This document shows, one piece after another, positions 56,841 through 64,000 of a DNA stretch of 64,000 nucleotides. A model generated the notes under the pieces. That model was not told the origin of the DNA. It made no database searches and was given only the letters and a program-made list of their open reading frames with translations. Both the position numbers and the translations under genes were made by a program. Location: contig CP092874.1 of assembly GCA_030710605.1 (NCBI GenBank), positions 41,108,963 through 41,172,962 on the forward strand, read 5' to 3'. The stretch comes from Cordylochernes scorpioides. Taxonomy: Eukaryota > Arthropoda > Arachnida > Pseudoscorpiones > Chernetidae. How positions within the stretch are numbered: position 1 is the stretch's first letter; the number at the start of each line of letters is the position of its first letter.

Positions 56841-57138
56841 TTAGCTTTTCTTGATTAATCAAGAATGGGTGTTTGGCCAATTCTGGAATAATTAAAAATC
56901 AACAAGAATAGTTGATATTTATTCCGATAGATGGCGCCAGCCATCAGCAACTTTCAGTTGCACGATAAGGAGATGCCTTTTTCTTAATTTATGCACCTTA
57001 TCCCAGTACAATGTTACATTTGTACTATTTTTTCACATTGTGCAGCGTCCTCACGCAATTCTGGCCTTAACTACCCGTTTCATGATTTTTCAGGACGCCT
57101 TAATGACCAATTTTTTTTTGGTCGAGGTACAGCTTGCA

Positions 57139-57178
57139 CCACGCTGATGAGGGCCAACAGCCCGAAACGCGTCCGTGG
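57139..57178 (+). ncRNA. Type I hammerhead ribozyme, family 2
   Basis: Identical in sequence to the copy at 56801, 338 bp downstream. Cleavage of a dimeric transcript at both sites would release a 338-nt monomer. Confidence 0.9.
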
Positions 57179-57526
57179 TTAGCTTTTCTTGATTAATCAA
57201 GAATGGGTATTTGGCCAATTCTGGAATAATTAAAAACCAACGAGAATAGTTGATATTTATTCCGATAGATGGCGCCAGCCATCAGCAACTTTCAGTTGCA
57301 CGATAAGGAGATGCCTTTTTCTTAATTTATGCACTTTATCCCAGTACAATGTTACATTTGTACTATTTTTCACATATATATATATATATTGAATATATAT
57401 TGAATAATTATGGTTTATTTTGGATCAAACTTGTTTAATAAAAACATTCAATAGTTTGACGAGAGAGTTCGTTCATATGGAACTAATTAAAAATGAATTT
57501 CTCTATTTTCAACAAAATATATAAGA

Positions 57527-57610
57527 CGCTCTGCCATCTAAAATGCTCATATGAGCGTTCAGGATATACTCTTTTTGTTTTTAATATCAAGACCTGACCT
57601 TTTCGATATA
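57527..57610 (+). repeat. Diverged family-3-like scrap
   Basis: ACGCTCTGCCATCTAAAATG, GAGCGTTCAGGATATAC and ATATCAAGACCTGACCTTTT resemble the unit end of the adjacent array. Confidence 0.55.
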
Positions 57611-57888
57611 TATAATATGTATATTAAAAAACGAAAGAAAAAAATAAAAGATAAAAAGATCAGGTGTTGAAATCAATATTAAAAATGGCATATCCTGACC
57701 AGGAGCACATGTGCTCTCTAGGTTGCTCTTCCTGAGCGGTACCTATTTATGTGAATTTGAACCAGCCGAACATGTGCTTTTCAGAAGGCAGAGCGCCATC
57801 TGGTGGAACAGAAATCAACTATTCATTGATTTAGCCTGTTCCCTGATATTTGGCCAACCCAATTTCTTGATAAATCAAGAAAAGCCAT

Positions 57889-57928
57889 CCACGAACGCGT
57901 TTCGCGCTTTTGGCGCTCGTCAGCGTGG
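57889..57928 (-). ncRNA. Type I hammerhead ribozyme, family 3
   Basis: Minus strand: CCACG, CTGACGA, stem II GCGC with CAAAA loop and GCGC, GAAA, CGCG, cleavage position TT, then CGTGG. Core complete. UU is an allowed UH dinucleotide, though weaker than UC. Confidence 0.87.
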
Positions 57929-58238
57929 AGTAGGCTGAACCATTGCGACCAAAAAATAATTTTTGATCCCAATGGCTTCCCGAAAAACCAAGAAATGGGT
58001 ATTTAAGGCCAAACTTGCGTAAATACGCTTAGCACATTAAAAAACGAAAGAAAAAAATAAAAGATAAAAAGATCAGGTGTTGAAATCAATATTAAAAATG
58101 GCATATCCTGACCAGGAGCACATGTGCTTTTCAGAAGGCAGAGCGCCAACTGGTGGAACAGAAATCAACTATTCATTGATTTAGCCTGTTCCCTGATATT
58201 TGGCCAACCCAATTTCTTGATAAATCAAGAAAAGCCAT

Positions 58239-58278
58239 CCACGAACGCGTTTCGCGCTTTTGGCGCTCGTCAGCGTGG
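58239..58278 (-). ncRNA. Type I hammerhead ribozyme, family 3
   Basis: Identical to the 57889 copy, exactly 350 bp away. Confidence 0.87.
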
Positions 58279-58304
58279 AGTAGGCTGAACCATTGCGACC
58301 AAAA

Positions 58305-59123
58305 GTTCCAGTTCCAGTTCAAAAATAACTTTATTAGGTGTCGCTCAAAAAGAGCAACCTAGCTTATGATATTAACAATAAATTATATGTACACGTTCTT
58401 CACATTGACAGGGTATTCACATCTCTACAAGGTTGGGGCCTGGCGCGCGGTCTTTAAATCGGTGTGTTCTTCTTTTCTAATATGTTCTGTTATTTTTTAT
58501 TTTTATTATTTTTTTTTCTTTAACGTGTTTTTTCTTAAGATTTTTCCATTTTTCTACATTTGTTCTCAATCGATATAGGAGTTGCCTTGGCTTTGGTTTC
58601 CTTCTCTTCAGTTCTTGTTTGTAGTTACAGGCTTCTCTGAATGTAATATTTTCGAGATTTTCAGATTTATCGTAAAAGTTGAAAGCTTGTTTTATTATGA
58701 AATCATTTATATTTTCTAAATTGAGGTCCTTTCTGATGATACTACTTCTGACGAACCATGGGGCACCTATTATTTTCTTTAATACCTGGTTTTCGAAACT
58801 TTCGAATTTTTTCAGTGTAGTTTTGTTTGCGGTTATGAAGACTGGGTGGCCGTAGGTTAGGATTGGTCTTAGAATAGACGTGTATATGGTACGTTTGCAG
58901 TGTAGGGACAGTTTGCTCTTGTTCCCTAAAAATAGTGCTAGTCGGTGCTGGGCTGCTTTTGCGAGGTTTATTCGGTTTTGCACGTGTTCTTGGAAGGTCA
59001 GGTGTTGGTCAAGGATGACGCCCAGGTAGCGGACGCTGTCCTTCCATTTTATGGGTTCATCAGGGTAGCCTAGATCTTCCAAGGGCTTCTTCACTTTTAG
59101 TCTTTTGTCTGAGAAGAGTATAG
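58305..59123 (-). mobile_element. 5'-truncated Jockey-like LINE inside the ribozyme array
   Basis: ATTGCGACCAAAA is present on both sides (58292-58304 and 59124-59136), a 13-bp target duplication taken from the array unit itself. The minus-strand 3' tail is a short TGGAAC repeat (GTTCCAGTTCCAGTTC on the plus strand). At 819 bp it is a typical truncated insertion, younger than the array. Confidence 0.92.
58477..59123 (-). pseudogene. Jockey-like reverse transcriptase C-terminal region
   Basis: An open frame runs from the truncation point: ILFSDKRLKVKKPL, WKDSVRYLGVILDQHLTFQE, IYTSILRPILTYGHPVF and QVLKKIIGAPWFVRSSII, stop at 58477. These are the thumb and C-terminal motifs of Jockey-clade RT. 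The catalytic palm is missing because of 5' truncation. It has no internal stop, fitting a recent insertion. Confidence 0.9.
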
Positions 59124-59420
59124 ATTGCGACCAAAAAATAATTTTTGATCCCAATGGCTTCCCGAAAAACCAATAAATGGGTATTTAAGGCCAAACTTGC
59201 GTAAATACGCTTAGCACATTAAAAAACGAAAGAAAAAAATAAAAGATAAAAAGATCAGGTGTTGAAATCAATATTAAAAATGGCATATCCTGACCAGGAG
59301 CACATGTGTTTTTCAGAAGGCAGAGCGCCATCTGGTGGAACAGAAATCAACTATTCATTGATTTAGCCTGTTCCCTGATATTTGGCCAACCCAATTTCTT
59401 GATAAATCAAGAAAAGCCAT

Positions 59421-59460
59421 CCACGAACGCGTTTCGCGCTTTTGGCGCTCGTCAGCGTGG
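59421..59460 (-). ncRNA. Type I hammerhead ribozyme, family 3
   Basis: Third minus-oriented copy, identical in sequence, in the first unit after the LINE. Confidence 0.87.
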
Positions 59461-59769
59461 AGTAGGCTGAACCATTGCGACCAAAAAATAATTTTGATCC
59501 CAATGGCTTCCCGAAAAACCAAGAAATGGGTATTTAAGGCCAAACTTGCGTAAATACGCTTAGCACATTAAAAAACGAAAGAAAAAAATAAAAGATAAAA
59601 AGATCCGGTGTTGAAATCAATATTAAAAATGGCATATCCTGACCAGGAGCACATGTGCTTTTCAGAAGGCAGAGCGCCATCTGGTGGAACAGAAATCAAC
59701 TATTCATTGATTTAGCCTGTTCCCTGATATTTGGCCAACCCAATTTCTTGATAAATCAAGAAAAGCCAT

Positions 59770-59809
59770 CCACGAACGCGTTTCGCGCTTTTGGCGCTCG
59801 TCAGCGTGG
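59770..59809 (-). ncRNA. Type I hammerhead ribozyme, family 3
   Basis: Fourth minus-oriented copy, 349 bp after the third, identical in sequence. Confidence 0.87.
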
Positions 59810-60407
59810 AGTAGGCTGAACCATTGCGACCAAAAAATAATTTTGATCCCAATGGCTTCCCGAAAAACCAAGAAATGGGTATTTAAGGCCAAACTTGCGT
59901 AAATACGCTTAGCACATTAAAAAACGAAAGAAAAAAATAAAAGATAAAAAGATCAGGTGTTGAAATCAATATTAAAAATGGCATATCCTGACCAGGAGCA
60001 CATGTGCTTTTCAGAAGGCAGAGCGCGCCATCTGGTGGAACAGAAATCAACTATTCATTGATTTAGCCTGTTCCCTGATATTTGGCCAACCCAATTTCTT
60101 GATAAATCAAGAAAAGCCATTCACGGGTTGGCCAAATATCAGGGAACAGGCTAAATCAATGAATAGTTGATTTCTGTTCCACCAGATGGCGCTCTGCCTT
60201 CTGAAAAGCACATGTGCTCCTGGTCAGGATATGCCATTTTTAATATTGATTTCAACACCTGATCTTTTTAGCTTTTATTTTTTTCTTTCGTTTTTTAATG
60301 TGCTAAGCGTATTTACGCAAGTTTGGCTTTAAATACCCATTTCTTGGTTTTTTCGGGAAGCCATTGGGATCAAAAATTATTTTTTGGTCGCAATGGTTCA
60401 GCCTACT

Positions 60408-60447
60408 CCACGCTGACGAGCGCCAAAAGCGCGAAACGCGTTCGTGG
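60408..60447 (+). ncRNA. Type I hammerhead ribozyme, family 3
   Basis: Plus-strand copy in the inverted half: CCACG, CTGACGA, GCGC/GCGC, GAAA, CGCG, TT, CGTGG. Confidence 0.87.
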
Positions 60448-60607
60448 ATGGCTTTTCTTGATTTATCAAGAAATTGGGTTGGCCAAATATCAGGGAACAG
60501 GCTAAATCAATGAATAGTTGATTTCTGTTCCACCAGATGGCGCTCTGCCTTCTGAAAAGCACATGTGCTCCTGGTCAGGATATGCCATTTTTAATATAAT
60601 ATGTATA

Positions 60608-61514
60608 TATATATATATATATGTGATGATTTAAGACCATGGAATTGTTGTAAATAGTCTAAATATCCACTACCACATGTTCCACCCCATGACTGTATAT
60701 AACTTCTTATGTACTGCACATAGAAAACCTCAACTAACATCAATCTGTACCGCGTAAGGATCTAATAAAGTATTGCAACTGCACAGATAGAAGGAATGGA
60801 GAGAGACAGGAGAAAGTTAAGGTTAAAACAAATCAGGCTTAGAGGATCGTAGAAGTCAAACCTAAGAGGTAGGCCTAGAAGAGAACATAATTATTAATAA
60901 CGCCACAGTTAACCTTCTGACCCCGGACACCCTGCGAGCTAAGTTTAAACCAATATTTCCGGACAAGACAGGACGTATCTTGTGACCAGAAGTTATAAAA
61001 GTTTGAGAGACGCCCAATTTCCGGAACAAGACCGGACGTATTTCTTCCGTCAAAGAGATAAGCCCGGCCCAATCAGAAGACAATACCTAAGTAGGTCAAC
61101 CAATAGCCCACTACCACGTGAAAAAGTCCCACCAATTAGGAAAGAATCACCTAAATAGGTCAGCCAATTAGAAAGCAGCAAGGTCGTGGTGTTAAATCGA
61201 GGCCCTAGAATTGCCAGTCTTCGCTTGGAACTCAACGGTAACACTTGCTCTAAAATCTCTCTCTCCTCATCCCATTCCTTCTTGACGTCAGACGCTTTTA
61301 GTGGAATCTCTGTTTGTTTATTTCACCTTTGGCCCAGCTGTGTCGCCTTCCACCACGACTGCACGGTAGAGTTGACATCGAGGTTCGTCTAGCATCAGGT
61401 AACACTGGTCCCAGAGGTCCCAAGATATCACAGACTCTCCCGTCAACGAAGAGTCGACAGGATAGTGGACGCCAAGGTACAAGTAAGCAAATAGACCACT
61501 GTCTGTACAGAAAG
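60608..61514 (+). other. Possible 5' LTR and leader of a Gypsy-like element
   Basis: Upstream of gag is a GC-richer region with TGTATATAACTT (TATA-like, about 60694) and AATAAAG (about 60765). Such a layout fits an LTR promoter and polyadenylation signal, but no second LTR is inside the window and I cannot fix the ends or primer site. Confidence 0.4.
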
Positions 61515-61960
61515 ATGGAACAGGGAAGAGAGGAGAATCCAAAGGAACCAATGGAGTCCGATCCCGACTCCGAAAGTGGCGGAAGCCCCACTTTTCCGAA
61601 GAAAGAAAACACTCTCGGTAGGACGCAGGAAGTTCCCCCCGGCCAGGAAGACGTCACACCCCCGCCGCCGGTGTCAGATGTCCTAGGGAGGTTGACGACG
61701 ACGCTACATCAGCTTTCTGCCGTGACCGGACATCGCGAGAGGTGGAATCGCTACGATGGTTCGTACGAGGCGCAGAGCTTCTTCACCAACTACGACGTCC
61801 AAGCAGATCGGGCCCAACTACAATACTCTACAAGACTGAGAAAGCCAGCAAACCTCCTGCAAGCGCCCCTCCGAGTTACCAACACGCGAGCGTATGTTAC
61901 CTGCTCACCCAACCATCTCTAAACCACGAGCCCAGCGCAAACAATGAACTCTGACTGTCC
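61515..61960 (+). pseudogene. Gypsy-like gag N-terminal region
   Basis: The ATG at 61515 gives MEQGREENPKEPMESDPDSE, a Pro-rich acidic region, then VLGRLTTTLHQLSAV, RYDGSYEAQSFFTNYDVQAD and QYSTRLRKPANLL. This matches the entry of Gypsy capsid domains, where a target-like Y-D-G-S-Y precedes the helices. The frame is lost after about 61850, continuing briefly in another frame. Confidence 0.6.
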
Positions 61961-62089
61961 CAAAGATCCTCCAACTATGGCACCAAACCAGGACTGTCCC
62001 GACATACAAGACAGCACAACAGTAGGTTTCTCCTTCTATAATTTTTGTGGAACAATTGCTCGTTCGAGCTGAACTGTCCAATAATGTAA

Positions 62090-62545
62090 ACCTACTCTAC
62101 TACTTTATACAGGAGCATCTATCGCTATAATTAGGCAGAATACTTTTAAAATAATAGAAATCAGTTTGTAAAAGAAAAATACCTGTTCACCCATTTAATT
62201 TAACTATTAATGCCATAGCTAACAATATTTTCACCATAGGTTATATCTTTTTAAACGTAAAAATAGGTAACATAACGCAGAACCTAAAATTCCATATTAT
62301 AGATGCCCCCTTGCCTTTTGGCATATTATCCCTTAACTCCATAAAAAGATTTCTACTAATTATAAACTGTCCTCAGCTACTCCTGTATCAAGATAATGTA
62401 CCTCTACCAACTACCTTTTACCAATTCACTTCGTGCAAGCAACACGTGTCCCATGGACAGGTTAATACAACTGTCCCATTTACTAAATTTTCCCCTCCTG
62501 GAACGGGTTGCTCACACGTGGTGAACTCCAACACTCTTATTTAAC
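62090..62545 (+). pseudogene. Gypsy-like aspartic protease remnant
   Basis: LLYTGASIAIIRQNTFKI resembles the LLDTGAS active-site segment with Asp replaced by Tyr. Later, FHIIDAPLPFGILSLNSIKR and FLLIINCPQLLLYQDN fit the second half of the protease. Several stops lie between. Confidence 0.6.
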
Positions 62546-63096
62546 CTCATTATAATGTTCCTAATCCCATTTTCAACGCCCCTATGTCCTTTTCTTTCAT
62601 ATCTTTGGACAGAAATAACCTAAGTCACAGCCTTCCAAAACTATTCCAATCGTTAAATTCCCACATAACTACACTCCCTCGTACCTTCCTTTTACACGCA
62701 TAGTTAAATATCGACAAATCTCTCTCAACAAAATATACAACACCCTCTCACATCACTTTTTCTAATTAACAAATTTTTAATGCGCGACTTCACACCCAAA
62801 TCCAATTTCGAGCTACACAAGCTGCATCACGTCGCCCTACTAAACACACACAATCTTTTTTTTTTCTCACATTAAACGTGTCATATCCACTAACAATATA
62901 AAAATTATCGATATGTTCGTACAACCAACAACCATGACTTTAGTAAATTTGTTATTCTTAGTGTAACAGGTTAGATTTTGTACAAAACAAAGACTTCACG
63001 TGATACCTTTTCATTTACAATTTTTTCGCTTCGTGTCACAGCACCACACCACTAAACTCTTTCAATTTTCAGGCCAAAGACGCCTTCACCACGCCT
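62546..63096. other. Decayed pol interior
   Basis: No clear motif; presumably degraded protease-RT linker of the Gypsy remnant. Confidence 0.35.
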
Positions 63097-63402
63097 GTGA
63101 CACATTTATTTAACCACACATTGTTCACGTCGATAGTCGCAATTTCATACAATTCTAACCCGATATCATTGAATAACATTTTTACTAAGTCCGCCAAAAA
63201 ACCATTCGATTTAATAACAGATACAATATCCGAATTTTCGAAATACAAACACAAATCTAACAAATGCTTGAACACACGGAATAATTCAACCTCTGTATCT
63301 CCCTATGTCAATCCCATAACGCTTGTCACCAAACGTGACAAATCAAAACGCTTTTGTGTTTACAATTTTAGAAATAATATCTCCGAACGTAGTTCGAATT
63401 AA
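63097..63402 (+). pseudogene. Gypsy-like reverse transcriptase start
   Basis: SVSPYVNPITLVTKRDKSKR followed by FCVYNFRN is the first conserved block of Gypsy RT (usually S-PYA-P-V-V-KKDG--R-CVDYR-LN). The frame ends within 15 codons and no palm motif is found afterward, so pol is truncated. Confidence 0.7.
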
Positions 63403-64000
63403 CTTCCAATAAGTTGAAAGAAAGCAAGCAGCCTCGCAAAAGGCCTCCCTGACCTACATCCGGAATCGCATTAAAAATAGCTTCGCTCCCCCTCGCCCCC
63501 CCCCGAGCAAACAAACAGCCGACATCTTGTTACATCCGTCGCCACCCCGTGTTCTCTAATGAACTTTCGCCACCTATTAAATTAAATATTAGTGCGTGCC
63601 AAAGACAACACTTTACCTACAAAAATCACACACACCCACATAAGTTAAAAAAAAAAAAAAAAAATCGACAACATTAGGACTCAGTTAGTTTCACAGCTGG
63701 AAACAATGTGATCCACGAGTCACGTCAAACATCAAACAAATTCGATAAGCTAGAAAAACTTAGGCCAACAAGACCAAAGATATCAATCGAGGACAATTTA
63801 AAGCTCTCTCTACCCATCCTGAAAAAAAAAAAAAAAGGGAACATTACGATTGGCCTACAACTTTCCATTCTTTCACGATATATAATTTCTATATATAATC
63901 TTACTTGCTCTTCTTTCTCGATGAACATTTTTTTTTCATTTTAATATCTTGTATATAATCATTATATAGCTCTTATATTTTATTTACCTCACCAATCAGT
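63403..64000. other. Spacer at window end
   Basis: Contains poly-A (63646-63664), a poly-C-rich patch and AT-rich DNA. No gene recognised. Confidence 0.45.

Larger units (their letters stand above)
56777..57373 (+). mobile_element. Family-2 hammerhead dimer (period 338 bp)
   Basis: Two head-to-tail plus-oriented units. Each has GGTACAGCTTGCA, the hammerhead, TTCTTGATTAATCAAG, TTGGCCAATTCTGGAATAAT, GATAGATGGCG, GCAACTTTCAGTTGCACGAT and GGAGATGCC, ending CCAGTACAATGTTACATTTG. The block 57038-57118 is an extra part of the repeat period seen only between the two copies. (TA)n lies on both outer sides, so insertion was into a TA tract. Confidence 0.88.
57624..60595. mobile_element. Family-3 hammerhead array: five units one way, then inverted (period 350 bp)
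   Basis: Minus-oriented units repeat at 350-bp spacing. A LINE (58305-59123) splits them after the second unit. At 60125/60126 the fifth, partial unit flips into plus-oriented units that continue to 60595. ATAATATGTATA is found at 57612-57623 and 60596-60607, consistent with a 12-bp target duplication around the whole array. Unit 1 has about 64 bp extra (57711-57774). No coding sequence belongs to the units. Confidence 0.88.

Noticed and set aside
59355-60505. Identical 60-62 residue frames in the family-3 array
   Set aside because: These are repeat-derived frames over the hammerhead and its flank on either strand; the ribozyme explains the conservation.
57624-60595. CRISPR-like array because of regular repeats
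   Set aside because: Units are 350 bp with no short repeat/unique spacer pattern, and the sequence is clearly eukaryotic.
1-64000. An intact host gene with exons
   Set aside because: All frames with family matches belong to mobile elements or the unnamed repeat-associated family. I could not support splice-joined host exons by eye.

Overview
This window looks like gene-poor, repeat-packed DNA from an animal genome. It is very AT-rich, full of (TA)n, (TG)n and homopolymer runs, and carries animal-type mobile elements: mariner, Tc1-like, a DUF4817-type IS630/mariner relative, Copia, Gypsy, Penelope, several LINEs and Helitrons. The mixture suggests an invertebrate, perhaps an arthropod; I cannot name the species, and that inference is weak. 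I see no intact host gene, tRNA, rRNA or CRISPR array. Almost every long reading frame is a broken transposable-element gene.

Layout. 0-2.5 kb: a LINE remnant (ORF1 tail joined to an ORF2 tail) split by a mariner. 2.9-3.4 kb: a 63-bp minisatellite and a (TG)n tract. 3.4-7.05 kb: a minus-strand ORF1-only LINE lying between two (TG)n tracts and split by a deleted Gypsy element with identical LTRs and an ATTG target duplication. 7.5-14.7 kb: a Helitron containing a 6.9-kb transposon with 400-bp inverted repeats, which in turn contains an endonuclease/RT/RNase H LINE. 15.2-16.0 kb: a 125-bp satellite. 17.4-27.5 kb: ribozyme-bearing repeats in tandem and inverted arrangement, two minisatellites and a broken mariner. 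28.2-34.5 kb: a Penelope element, two Helitrons, LINE tails and a Tc1-like transposon. 35.6-41.9 kb: a Copia element with 260-bp LTRs inside a mariner relic, then a second Penelope fragment. 42-44.7 kb: a minus-strand Gypsy remnant. 45.3-47.2 kb: a third Penelope fragment and a decayed zinc-finger ORF of a family I recognise but cannot name. 48.6-56.7 kb: another Helitron copy, LINE tails and long AT-rich stretches. 56.8-60.6 kb: the main ribozyme arrays. 61.3-63.4 kb: a decayed plus-strand Gypsy.

The most interesting content is at least three families of short repeat units (periods about 319, 338 and 350 bp). Each carries a compact type I hammerhead ribozyme with a complete CUGANGA box, stem II, GAAA, a very short palindromic stem III and a UH cleavage position, closed by a matching stem I. 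The units lie in tandem and then flip into inverted copies. Two flips, in two different families, fall exactly at the predicted ribozyme cleavage site. Three whole arrays appear to be bounded by 12-14 bp target duplications, so each array seems to have entered the genome as one piece. Penelope fragments in the window carry degenerate versions of the same ribozyme-like motif next to their GIY-YIG coding ends. They are plausible relatives or helpers of these units, which resemble known hammerhead satellites and retrozymes.
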